Assembly (NCBI GenBank): GCA_012523775.1
Contig: JAAYTK010000082.1
Span: 1 to 64,000, forward strand
Source: Clostridiales bacterium
GTDB lineage: Bacteria; Bacillota; Clostridia; Lachnospirales; Lachnospiraceae
Reading direction: 5' to 3'
Length of the DNA: 64,000 nucleotides
Numbering within the stretch: position 1 is the first letter of the stretch; each line of letters opens with the position of its first letter. A program made the position numbers and the translations under genes. Shown in pieces: positions 1 to 9,274 of this stretch. The notes under the pieces are model-generated. The model saw only the letters and a program-made list of their open reading frames with translations, did not search any database and was not told the origin of the DNA.

Positions 1-639
1 GGTTCAGGTTCTGAGGGATTTAGTTCTGTTGGAGAAACATCCGATGGGGGATTTATTGCGGCAGGTTTCACATTCAGTATTGATGGTAATTTTACATTTA
101 GAAACAAAGCAGAAGAGAAAAATGCTTTCTGGATTGCGAAGCTTGATAGAAATGGACTTATGGAGTGGCAGGATTGCATAGATGTTGACGAAGTAAATGC
201 ATCTTTTTTAGAAGGGATAGCAGTACATCAGACGGAAGACGGAAACTTCTTATCCATGGCACGCTCCTATGACAAAAATGTAGTCTTATTTAAATATAAT
301 GAAGACGGTACATTAGGCTGGAGTAAGGAATTGTATTTGGAAGCGTATGACTATTGGTGGGAGGATTTTAATAATAAAATTGTTCGAACATATGATATGC
401 AACTAACAGATGACGGTGGCTGTATATGCTATGGGCACTATTTTGGTGGGAAATTAATCAAGCTAAATACAGATGGCGACGTTATTTATGAATATTATAC
501 AAATTCCCATCTGGATAACATCCGATACATAAATCCGGTTAATCATAGTATGATAACTAGCTATATATCATCTGACAGCGAAAAAGAACCTTCTTTTTCA
601 CTAACTTATTGGACTCATAGTAATAATAAAGTCAAATAA
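1..639 (+). CDS. C-terminal part of a probable beta-propeller/cell-surface repeat protein (5' truncated by window edge)
   Basis: Frame 1 is open from base 1 (GSGSEGFSSVGETSDGGFIAAGFTFS...) to TAA at 637-639; repeated 'DGGFIAAG / DGGCICYG' style motifs. Confidence 0.6.
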   Translation, partial: GSGSEGFSSVGETSDGGFIAAGFTFSIDGNFTFRNKAEEKNAFWIAKLDRNGLMEWQDCIDVDEVNASFLEGIAVHQTEDGNFLSMARSYDKNVVLFKYNEDGTLGWSKELYLEAYDYWWEDFNNKIVRTYDMQLTDDGGCICYGHYFGGKLIKLNTDGDVIYEYYTNSHLDNIRYINPVNHSMITSYISSDSEKEPSFSLTYWTHSNNKVK

Positions 640-666
640 AGAATGCTTTACCGGGTAGGGGTTCAA

Positions 667-1335
667 TTATTCTTTCACCAAGATACCATCTCGCATTTGA
701 TAAGTAATGTCCATCCTATCGAGTATGCCCATATCGTGGGTGACAACCACAACACAATAGTTGCGTTCATGTGCTAGGTGGGCGAGCAAAGTGATAATAT
801 TACGGGAGTTCGTACTATCCAGATTTCCTGTAGGCTCATCCGCCAAGATAATATTCGTATTCATCGCCAACGCCCGTGCGATGGCAATGCGTTGCTGCTC
901 ACCTCCCGAGAGCATGGAAGGAAAGCGGTTGAATACCTTGTCTGTCAAGCCCACACTTATGATATGCTCTTTAGCACTCTTTATTGCATCCCGAGGGCTC
1001 ACTCCTTGTAGCTCCATCGGATACATCACATTCTCGAGTGCCGTCAAACGCGGGAAGAGCCTAAAGCTCTGGTAGATCATCGCTACATTGTTGCGACGAT
1101 ATTTATCTAAATCGAAAGTACGGGTGGAGATGCCATGAAAAAGTACATCGCCTTCATTTGGTAAGTCCAGTCCCGCCATAAGCGAAAGCATGGTGGACTT
1201 ACCACTACCGCTTTTGCCGATAATGGCATATATAAGTCCTTGCTCAAAGGAGCAGCTAACGTCGTTCAACACCTCCACGGTGTGATATTTGCTACTGTAC
1301 GAGTAACGTACAGACTGAAGTGAAAGGATACTCAT
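667..1335 (-). CDS. ABC transporter ATP-binding protein (LolD/MacB type)
   Basis: Walker A GKSGSGKST, signature LSGGEQQRIAIARAL, Walker B ILADEPTGNLD; start taken at MSILSLQ rather than the longer ORF. Confidence 0.92.
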   Translation of the reverse strand: MSILSLQSVRYSYSSKYHTVEVLNDVSCSFEQGLIYAIIGKSGSGKSTMLSLMAGLDLPNEGDVLFHGISTRTFDLDKYRRNNVAMIYQSFRLFPRLTALENVMYPMELQGVSPRDAIKSAKEHIISVGLTDKVFNRFPSMLSGGEQQRIAIARALAMNTNIILADEPTGNLDSTNSRNIITLLAHLAHERNYCVVVVTHDMGILDRMDITYQMRDGILVKE

Positions 1336-1345
1336 AACGGCCTCC

Positions 1346-4300
1346 TTATTCTTTCTCTGATAATATCGAGAGCGCACTCTTGGCGTTTTGCTTCAAAGCA
1401 GAGAGTGCTCCACTGATTGCATAACATATGAAAAATGTATAGACTCCCGGTGTAGTAAGCTGCGTGATACCCTCGCGTACATACCATATTGCTACGGCGG
1501 GTAGTGCGCCAAAGATCAAAAGCAAAATCTGCTCGCCGAATATCGTGGCAAATATACGGCTCTTCGGAGTTCCCATACCACGCATGAGGGCGATATCCTC
1601 ACGGCGATTGTTGACGGCAAGGAAGCCCATGATAAGTCCCAATATACATACAAGTACGAGGAGTACAGGATAAAGTATCTCCAGATATTTGCTACGCTGT
1701 GTAATAGAACTGAGGGTTTCATTGAACTGCCCGTCTTCGACCACAACACATATACGAATATTGTTAGCTGTTCTGGGACCAGAAAAGCCCATTTGTTCAA
1801 GACCGTCCTTCACCTCGCCCAATTTGCGGGGATCTCGGATTTTAAAAGTCAATGCCGAAACATATTTATTATCCAGCATCACATCGATTATCTGCTGCTG
1901 TGAGAACGTGATGCCACTTCCCCCCTTGGAGGATTCTGCTGCCCTCCCAGTCGCGTAAGTAAAATACCGACCGGTAGTGGGCTCTGAATTATCATTACTA
2001 AGCTCAATGAGGGATGAATGCGCGGGGTCAAGAGCACCGAGTGGTAGCGGACAGTAAATGTTATTTTGGTTCGCCACACGCATAAAGCTCCCTACCACCA
2101 ACATATCCATACTCATAAAGGCTGAGTTGTGGAAAAAATAATCTTCTACATAGACTCGTATGGTGTCTCCTGGTTTGATGCCATGTTCATCCATAAAATG
2201 TGTCGATACGATGCACGGTAACTTTTCCCATTCACGGCTGGAAAAACGGGTCTCATCCCATTCAGCCATAAATTCTCCGTGAAATTCGCCGAAATAAAAC
2301 TCGGGTGCATTCTTTACGGAGTCAGTAAATACTATGTTTGGCCCGGATATAAGGGCATTTTGTAAATTCTCCAGTTCAAAGGAGCTCATAGGCATAGGCA
2401 CAGGTTCTACATGCCCGGCTGTGCCATCCGCATACACAGGTATACCGAGATAAGCGTAATTTAAGGTATAGGTGTATGCAGGGTCGCTTATATGCTCAAA
2501 ACTCATAAGAGTTTTGGCGAACGTATTTTGGATGACAAGCCTGTCTGAAAACTTGCCGTCCATCTGAGCGCAATATCCCAGAATTTCTGTATTTTCATAA
2601 AGCTCCTTACGCGCCGTATCATATGAGGTGAGGGTTGCTTGCAGAACGGATACGAACAGCAATGCCGTCGCGCATAGTACAGGAGTCAAAAGTGAACGTA
2701 CTCCGCCACGTCGTATAGAGAGTATAGCATGACGCAACGAACCCGATAGTGCAACAGAGGATTTTCTAGGGGAACGGCGTACCCGCATTCGTGTTCTTAA
2801 TGAAATCAGCTTCCCGCTTATGGTTCTTTCAGCAAAATAAAGGCAAAGTGCAATAGAAATCAGAAACACACCCAAGCCGACTGCAGTGGCCAAAGGGTAT
2901 GACAGAGTCACAACGGGCGTAAATTCCTTGATAATGCCTTTAAAGGCATCGCTGTAACGTGTATCAACGGCTTGAAGCTCAGATACAAATTCATAGGAGA
3001 ATCCAATCAATCTCTCTGCATATCCCGTTCCTATAAAAATTCCTATCATAATGGCTATGAGTGCGATTAGGCTTGTACCAACCATCAGATAAGTACGCAC
3101 TTCGCTCTTTCTCGTACCAATACAGCGCATAATTTCAACAGTGTCCCGTTGTTTGTCCGCAAACAAGTAGGAGAAAAAAGCGAGCACCGCAAGCGTCACC
3201 GCAAGAGCTATGGCTGAAAGTGCTATGGCTGCTTTTTGAATAACCTTCAGTGCGTCCGCCGTGGCTTGATAGCCCTGATCGTAAACACTAATGAATATAC
3301 GCTCGGGCAGCAATGGCTCTATTTGAGATAAGAATGTATCCACGGTTCCGTTTTTTATAGTAGCCTGTCCTAAATTATAAAAATAGCGTACAGGCCCCGT
3401 CGAGTAAGATGTGGAGGGTATGTATACGTTGCGATGATAATCTGAATGGTGGTTAACAATACCTATTATGGTCAATGTCTCCGTACGAGACATCTTATCG
3501 CCCCATGTATATGTGGTGGCGTTTTCATCATCCGGCAGACGGATGTTCAACGCATCACCCACCTTCAAATCAAGGTCGTTGGCAAGGGTTTGGGAGATTA
3601 CGCATACCTTTGCTCCGTTATCACTCTCTTGACTTGTGAACAGACGACCAGAAACAAGCTGCAAATAGTTTTGGTTGAACTCCACAAGATCGCCAGGTTC
3701 CCGGACACGACAGATTGTTAGCCCATTATTCATAGCTGTATAGTACTGTGCTATGATATTATAAATGTTATTTTCTTCAGCATGTAAAGCTTCGACTGAT
3801 TCTATTTGGTAAAACGGCTTGATTGTAGAGCAGTCTACTCCTGCTTGCTGCGCAATCCAGCTATAAAAGGGCATCAGCTTCACAGACAGTCCATTTCCGC
3901 TAATCCTGTAATTATCTGCGTGGATTACATAGGTGGCGTTCGGATCAGGTGTAAACCCGAAATCTCCCTTCTCATTTTCTATGAACACGGCTTGCCCAGC
4001 CTCATAGGAACTGAAAGAGTATAGGCTTTCCACTAATTTACCGTAATAAGGGCTGTCCTCAGCATACTGCCTAATCCCGGTTACGATAAGCACACAGGGT
4101 GAACTATATTCGGCACTCCGCTCTTTGGAAACAAAACCGGATGCCGTACCCATACTCACGTCCGAAGGTTGCCAAAGGAGAACATTTTCGTTTGCCGCAA
4201 TTGCATCAAAATCGATTCCCGCAACATCTGCAAGCATGACATCGCTTTTGCTTCCTTTGTTCGAACCGTAATCTTCAAGATATTCCATATTGACTATTGT

Positions 4301-4459
4301 GGTACAGTTAGCGTCCCAATCACGCAGTATGGAGGCACTCGATACCCATATACTGGCACCCAGGTACAAAAATGCCGTCACTGCTGCAATCAGGAATGTG
4401 AACAAAATAGTCTTAACCGGTGTCCGGATTATACTCTTTATGCTGTTACGAAAAATCAT
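1346..4459 (-). CDS. ABC transporter permease, large two-module FtsX/MacB-like protein
   Basis: About 1040 aa, N-terminal TM plus periplasmic-type region, two FtsX-like TM modules; adjacent to the ATPase. Confidence 0.85.
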   Translation of the reverse strand: MIFRNSIKSIIRTPVKTILFTFLIAAVTAFLYLGASIWVSSASILRDWDANCTTIVNMEYLEDYGSNKGSKSDVMLADVAGIDFDAIAANENVLLWQPSDVSMGTASGFVSKERSAEYSSPCVLIVTGIRQYAEDSPYYGKLVESLYSFSSYEAGQAVFIENEKGDFGFTPDPNATYVIHADNYRISGNGLSVKLMPFYSWIAQQAGVDCSTIKPFYQIESVEALHAEENNIYNIIAQYYTAMNNGLTICRVREPGDLVEFNQNYLQLVSGRLFTSQESDNGAKVCVISQTLANDLDLKVGDALNIRLPDDENATTYTWGDKMSRTETLTIIGIVNHHSDYHRNVYIPSTSYSTGPVRYFYNLGQATIKNGTVDTFLSQIEPLLPERIFISVYDQGYQATADALKVIQKAAIALSAIALAVTLAVLAFFSYLFADKQRDTVEIMRCIGTRKSEVRTYLMVGTSLIALIAIMIGIFIGTGYAERLIGFSYEFVSELQAVDTRYSDAFKGIIKEFTPVVTLSYPLATAVGLGVFLISIALCLYFAERTISGKLISLRTRMRVRRSPRKSSVALSGSLRHAILSIRRGGVRSLLTPVLCATALLFVSVLQATLTSYDTARKELYENTEILGYCAQMDGKFSDRLVIQNTFAKTLMSFEHISDPAYTYTLNYAYLGIPVYADGTAGHVEPVPMPMSSFELENLQNALISGPNIVFTDSVKNAPEFYFGEFHGEFMAEWDETRFSSREWEKLPCIVSTHFMDEHGIKPGDTIRVYVEDYFFHNSAFMSMDMLVVGSFMRVANQNNIYCPLPLGALDPAHSSLIELSNDNSEPTTGRYFTYATGRAAESSKGGSGITFSQQQIIDVMLDNKYVSALTFKIRDPRKLGEVKDGLEQMGFSGPRTANNIRICVVVEDGQFNETLSSITQRSKYLEILYPVLLVLVCILGLIMGFLAVNNRREDIALMRGMGTPKSRIFATIFGEQILLLIFGALPAVAIWYVREGITQLTTPGVYTFFICYAISGALSALKQNAKSALSILSEKE

Positions 4460-4586
4460 TGTGATTACCTTTCTCAGATTGATGATATTTAGTTTATATA
4501 CACCGATATAATTTGTCAATATAATATAGGCCGTGACACTTACTTAATCCATTATACACATGGTAATGTTTTAATCTGTGTATTAT

Positions 4587-4883
4587 CTACTTAAAATTCT
4601 CTGATATAATATCAGAATATTTTTCCCTATTCCTTTTTAGCCAAGTGTTAGCATACGAACAGGACGCAGTGGCCTTTATACCCTTTTCCCTTAAATGTTT
4701 TGCAACTAACTCAAGCATGTCTCCTGCTATCCCCTGTCCTCTTAATGCAGGATTAACATAAGTACGATTAATATTTACTTCATTATCTCCTGTAGAAACA
4801 AAGGTCACTTCAGCCATTAAATCATTTTCATTACTAATACTAAATATACGCCCATCCTCATAATTCCACTTCATAATCGTCAC
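4587..4883 (-). CDS. GNAT-family N-acetyltransferase (YidJ/short GNAT type)
   Basis: NRTYVNPALRGQGIAGDMLELVAKHLREKG acetyl-CoA binding motif. Confidence 0.85.
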   Translation of the reverse strand: MTIMKWNYEDGRIFSISNENDLMAEVTFVSTGDNEVNINRTYVNPALRGQGIAGDMLELVAKHLREKGIKATASCSYANTWLKRNREKYSDIISENFK

Positions 4884-4975
4884 CTCGCTATTATGGTTAC
4901 TTCAATGATAGTATGTTCCCCTGAACCTGTCTACAATAAATAACAAAATACTAATGATAAGTTATTATACTTAAT

Positions 4976-5017
4976 AAGGAAGCAACTACTGACACAAGTC
5001 AGTAGTTACTTCCTTTT
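4976..5017. terminator. Rho-independent (bidirectional) terminator
   Basis: GGAAGCAACTACTGAC-ACAA-GTCAGTAGTTACTTCCTTTT hairpin downstream of the 5054 gene. Confidence 0.75.
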
Positions 5018-5053
5018 AAGTATAGTGGGGATATTTTATGTTTAAATAATTAA

Positions 5054-5836
5054 TTATATCTCTAATATATGTCTTAGCATCTTATTGAAATTTTTGGCCT
5101 CCCAGGCGCTTCTTCCGACAAACAAGCCATTGATATTAGGATCAGACAACAATATACGGGCATTATCCATATTGACGCTACCGCCATATAAAACCGGTAT
5201 GCTACAACCTGTTTCCTCTCCAAGTATATCAACTAAGACACTTCTTATATGCTTATGTCGTTTTGTCGCATAGCTCTTGCTTATGGGAGTACCATTGACA
5301 CCTATTGCCCATACCGGCTCATATGCAATCCATAATAATTTATCGGCATCAGTGCTTTTTATTGAACTCAGTGCTGTCTTAAGCTGTATGCTTAATATCT
5401 CATCCTGAATGTTGCAATCCTTTTGCTCTTTAGTCTCACCGATACATAGCAATGCCGTCATTCCATGCCTTATAGCAGCCTCAACCTTCTTTTTTACTTG
5501 ATAATCAGTTTCACCAAAGACATGCCGTCTTTCAGAATGACCTATTTCTACTATATCTATACCTATTTCCTTAAGCATTACCGGGGAGATTTCGCCTGTA
5601 TATTCGCCTTCATCCTCCCAGCACATATTTTGTGCTCCCAGCATTATATTCGAATCATTAAGCTTTTTTTGCGCTTCAGCCAATGCAGTAAATGATGGAA
5701 TTACAAAGAGCCTAGCTTGTTCGGGACTGATATCATGGGTTGCTTCAACTAGTTCTTCTATAAACTTTGTAGTGTCCGCTATCGTTTTGTACATTTTTGT
5801 ATTTGTACCAAAATATAGCTTTTTAGTCTCTTCCAT
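5054..5836 (-). CDS. Triosephosphate isomerase family protein (TpiA paralogue, possibly a tetrulose-phosphate isomerase)
   Basis: TIM motifs GTNTKMY, EIGHSERR, AYEPVWAIG, VLYGGSVN. Confidence 0.9.
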   Translation of the reverse strand: MEETKKLYFGTNTKMYKTIADTTKFIEELVEATHDISPEQARLFVIPSFTALAEAQKKLNDSNIMLGAQNMCWEDEGEYTGEISPVMLKEIGIDIVEIGHSERRHVFGETDYQVKKKVEAAIRHGMTALLCIGETKEQKDCNIQDEILSIQLKTALSSIKSTDADKLLWIAYEPVWAIGVNGTPISKSYATKRHKHIRSVLVDILGEETGCSIPVLYGGSVNMDNARILLSDPNINGLFVGRSAWEAKNFNKMLRHILEI

Positions 5837-5840
5837 CAGC

Positions 5841-6311
5841 CTACCTCATTGTACATATTTGATTTTTATCCTCTATTTCTATAATTGCTTCAATCTTAGG
5901 AGTTGATGAGGAATCAACAAATTCATTATTAAGCCACTCCCATAATATTTTCTTTGCCAGTTCCTCTCCAATAACACGTTCTCCCATACAAAGCACATTT
6001 CCATTATTGCTTAATTTTAGTCTCTCAGCAGAATATGGGTCGTGGCATACACCCGCCCTTATTCCTTTAAATTTGTTAGCTGTTATTGCCATTCCAAGAC
6101 CGGTTCCGCATATTAATACACCGTGCTTTTTATAATCACTTTCAATTATTTTATTGCAGACCTTCTCAGCAATATATGGATAATATGTAGAATCATCCGG
6201 AGTAAAGCATCCGACATCCTCTACATTCACACCTTTACTTTCCATAAAGCTTACTAACTTACTTTTTAAGTTAACAGCTGCATTATCACAGCCAATTACA
6301 ATTGTTCTCAT
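5841..6311 (-). CDS. RpiB/LacA/LacB family sugar-phosphate isomerase
   Basis: VLICGTGLGMAITANKFKGIRAGVCHDPYSAERLKLSNNGNVLCMGERVIG. Confidence 0.9.
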   Translation of the reverse strand: MRTIVIGCDNAAVNLKSKLVSFMESKGVNVEDVGCFTPDDSTYYPYIAEKVCNKIIESDYKKHGVLICGTGLGMAITANKFKGIRAGVCHDPYSAERLKLSNNGNVLCMGERVIGEELAKKILWEWLNNEFVDSSSTPKIEAIIEIEDKNQICTMR

Positions 6312-6335
6312 CTATATTCTCCTTGTCATCTGATA

Positions 6336-7088
6336 TTACTTGAGCCGACTTTTTCTTTCTGATAAATACTTTTCAAAGCTTTCCAAAGTCAAATTAACAA
6401 TAAGCTCCGGTGGGTATTGCAATTCGTCTAATAACCGCATTATGGGAGAGACGTTTCCCACCATAGTATAAAAATGAGCATCACTAGCTACACATACACG
6501 TGCCTGCATTTGTTTGCAAATGTTTATATATTTTATCAGACTTGGCATACTTCCTGTTCTAATAGCCGAAAGGGAATTGTTGTTCATTTCAAGTAATTTG
6601 TTTTGTTTGATAGCTTCCTTTACAACACTTTCAAAATCACAAACCACCTTAGGGTCCTCAGGATGACCTAAAGTATCAATATGGGGGTTTTGAAGCGCTT
6701 TAATATATGCATTAGTATTCTGCTCAATAGTACCTCCGACTAAAACAGGTCTGTGAATACTAGCAATTACAAACTCACAGTAGGGTAAATATTCATTATG
6801 GATATCAATACATCCATCAAAGTCAATGATGTTCGCTTCAATCCCCCTATATATCCTAACCCCATCTATTTCCTGCGGAATCATTGTCTGGCTTAGGGGA
6901 GTGTAGCCAGGAGCTCCTTGGGGCATATCAGGACCATGTTCAGTAAGGCATATTCCTTTTAATCCTTTTTGTCTTGCAGAATTAACATTTTCCGTTAATG
7001 TACTCCATGCATGACCGGATACTACAGTATGTGTATGTGTATCTATTTCGGGTACTCTCATAGCTAAATTCAAAATCAACAACTCCAT
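6336..7088 (-). CDS. PHP-domain phosphatase (YcdX-like)
   Basis: EIDTHTHTVVSGHA..., GICLTEHGPDMP, ASIHRP, GHPEDP, VASDAHF metal-binding motifs. Confidence 0.85.
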   Translation of the reverse strand: MELLILNLAMRVPEIDTHTHTVVSGHAWSTLTENVNSARQKGLKGICLTEHGPDMPQGAPGYTPLSQTMIPQEIDGVRIYRGIEANIIDFDGCIDIHNEYLPYCEFVIASIHRPVLVGGTIEQNTNAYIKALQNPHIDTLGHPEDPKVVCDFESVVKEAIKQNKLLEMNNNSLSAIRTGSMPSLIKYINICKQMQARVCVASDAHFYTMVGNVSPIMRLLDELQYPPELIVNLTLESFEKYLSERKSRLK

Positions 7089-7102
7089 TTATTTTTTTAT
7101 AT

Positions 7103-7540
7103 CTAAGCTTTTTTATGTTTTCTTTTCCTTTTGAGGCTTATACCAAGTATGCCTTTTGGAAGGAATAACACCACAACTATGAAAAATACTCCTATTATCA
7201 ACTGATATCGTTGTGTGTATGCACTCACAAAATCCTGCAATATTATATATATCAAGGAACCAAGTAATGCACCCTCCAATTTACCTGAACCTCCTATTAA
7301 AACCATAAATAAAATCATTATGGACGTATTCATCGATAAGGTATTTGGAGATATCAAGCCATAAAATGATACTGATAATATACCTGAAATTGCGGCAAAA
7401 ACAGCTGAAATTATTATAATCACATATCTAAGCAGCTGGGTATTAAATCCCATAGCTTTCATCTTTCTGTCGTTCTCACGTGTACCCTGTAAAGCAATAC
7501 CAAAAGGAGAATTCACTATCCTCTTCATGACTAGATAACA
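7103..7540 (-). pseudogene. C-terminal fragment of a LivM-type ABC permease, N-terminal half missing
   Basis: [32 protein letters not shown]...; coding similarity ends abruptly near 7535-7540. Confidence 0.8.
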
Positions 7541-7871
7541 TTATCATCCTAACGATCAGATGTTTGAATCTGCAGAGGGAGTCTCACTGATTCAAAGAAT
7601 TCGAGCAAATAAAATGTTTGTATCAGCCTCCGGTATTCACAAGGAGCTTGGAATAACCTGCGCCAATAATTATGAGGTTGTCACAAAGCGTTCTGCGTTG
7701 AATTCCTCATATACCAAAATATTGCTCGCGGACTCCAGTAAATTCGGAACAATCAAACAGGGTTATTTTGCTCAACTTAATGATATTGACATTATTGTTA
7801 CCGATAATGAATTGAGCAATAATTGGAGACAGTTTATTACTGAGCAGGGAATCAAACTGCACCTTGTTTAG
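7539..7871 (+). pseudogene. C-terminal sensor domain of a DeoR-family sugar regulator, HTH half missing
   Basis: [47 protein letters not shown]...TKILLADSSKFG typical of the DeoR C-terminus; in-frame stop at 7536-7538 just upstream. Confidence 0.8.
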
Positions 7872-7964
7872 TATATTTTTTAAATTGTTACTAAACCTTG
7901 CTTATGAAGTAGAGAAATCATGTTATAGAATTTATTTTCCCTCTTGGATGTACTAATCAAAAAG

Positions 7965-7993
7965 GGCTATCGACTTAAATCGATAGCCTTTTT
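7965..7993. terminator. Rho-independent bidirectional terminator
   Basis: GGCTATCGA-CTTAAA-TCGATAGCC-TTTTT. Confidence 0.85.
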
Positions 7994-8013
7994 ATGTTAT
8001 GCTTTTTTATTCT

Positions 8014-9264
8014 TTAGTCCACCTTCCATCCGGCCAAATACTTCTCTTGATCCTCGGTAAGCGTATCAATATTTACATTCCAATGGCTGAGCTTTCTTTT
8101 TGCTACCGTATAGTCAATTTCCTCCGGAACCGCTATTACATTATTGTTTAAGCTTCCTTTATTTTTAACTAAGTACTCGGCACTAAGTGCTTGTATCGCA
8201 AAGCTCATGTCCATAATCTCCGCGGGATGACCGTCCCCTGCTGCCAGATTGACCAATCTTCCCTCTGCCAGAAGGTATATCCAATTATTATTATCCATTT
8301 GATAACCTACGATATTATGCTTTTCCTTACGGGAGTTTTTAGCGTTCTTTATTAATCTGTCGACCTCTATCTCTACGTTAAAATGACCGGCATTACAAAG
8401 AATTGCTCCATCCTTCATGGACTGCATATGCTCCCATGTTATGACGCTTTTACAACCGGTTACAGTAATGAAAACGTCTCCGATTTTTGCGGCTTCTTCC
8501 ATTGGCATGACATTAAAACCGTCCATAACCGCCTCGATAGCCTTAACCGGATCAATTTCAGTAATTATCACGTCTGCTCCGAGGCCCTTGGCTCTCATGG
8601 CAACACCCTTACCGCACCATCCATAACCGCAGATAACTACCTTCTTGCCTGCTACTATAAGATTTGTGGTTCTGTTTATTCCATCCCAAACAGATTGACC
8701 CGTACCATATCGATTATCAAAAAGATACTTACATCTTGCATTATTTACGGCAATCATGGGAAATTTTAGCAGATTATTCTTTTCCATAGCCTTAAGTCGA
8801 ATTATTCCGGTGGTCGTTTCCTCGCACCCTCCAATTACATTACCAATCAACTCAGGATATTTCTCATGAATTAGATTTACCAAATCTCCTCCGTCATCAA
8901 TTATAATGTTTGGCTCACTAAGAATAACCTTTTCAATATGGCTGTTGTACTCTTCTGTTGTAGCATTATACCATGCATATACATTCAGTCCGCATTTTAC
9001 CAGCTCTGCCGCCACATCATCCTGAGTGGATAACGGATTGCTGCCCGTTATATACATCTTTGCTCCGCCTGCCGCAAGAACCTTACATAGATATGCTGTC
9101 TTTGCCTCAAGATGAATGGACAGAGCTATACGTAAGCCCTCAAATGGTCTTGTCCTCTTAAAATCTTCTTCAATCCCATTAAGCAAAGGCATGTTCTTTC
9201 TTACCCACTCAATTTTCTTATGACCGCTTTCATGTTTTGTTATGTCTCTAATAATACTCTCCAT
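8014..9264 (-). CDS. ahcY: Adenosylhomocysteinase (S-adenosyl/S-inosyl-L-homocysteine hydrolase family)
   Basis: SIHLEAKTAYL, GGCEETTTGIIRLKAM, CGYGWCGKGVAMRAKGLGADVIITEIDP, NAGHFNVEI. Confidence 0.93.
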   Translation of the reverse strand: MESIIRDITKHESGHKKIEWVRKNMPLLNGIEEDFKRTRPFEGLRIALSIHLEAKTAYLCKVLAAGGAKMYITGSNPLSTQDDVAAELVKCGLNVYAWYNATTEEYNSHIEKVILSEPNIIIDDGGDLVNLIHEKYPELIGNVIGGCEETTTGIIRLKAMEKNNLLKFPMIAVNNARCKYLFDNRYGTGQSVWDGINRTTNLIVAGKKVVICGYGWCGKGVAMRAKGLGADVIITEIDPVKAIEAVMDGFNVMPMEEAAKIGDVFITVTGCKSVITWEHMQSMKDGAILCNAGHFNVEIEVDRLIKNAKNSRKEKHNIVGYQMDNNNWIYLLAEGRLVNLAAGDGHPAEIMDMSFAIQALSAEYLVKNKGSLNNNVIAVPEEIDYTVAKRKLSHWNVNIDTLTEDQEKYLAGWKVD

Positions 9265-9274
9265 GATTTCTCCT

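Noticed and set aside
761-1075. Plus-strand ORFs (104 and 77 aa) opposite the ABC ATPase
   Set aside because: Antisense to clear Walker A/B and signature motifs; no independent support.
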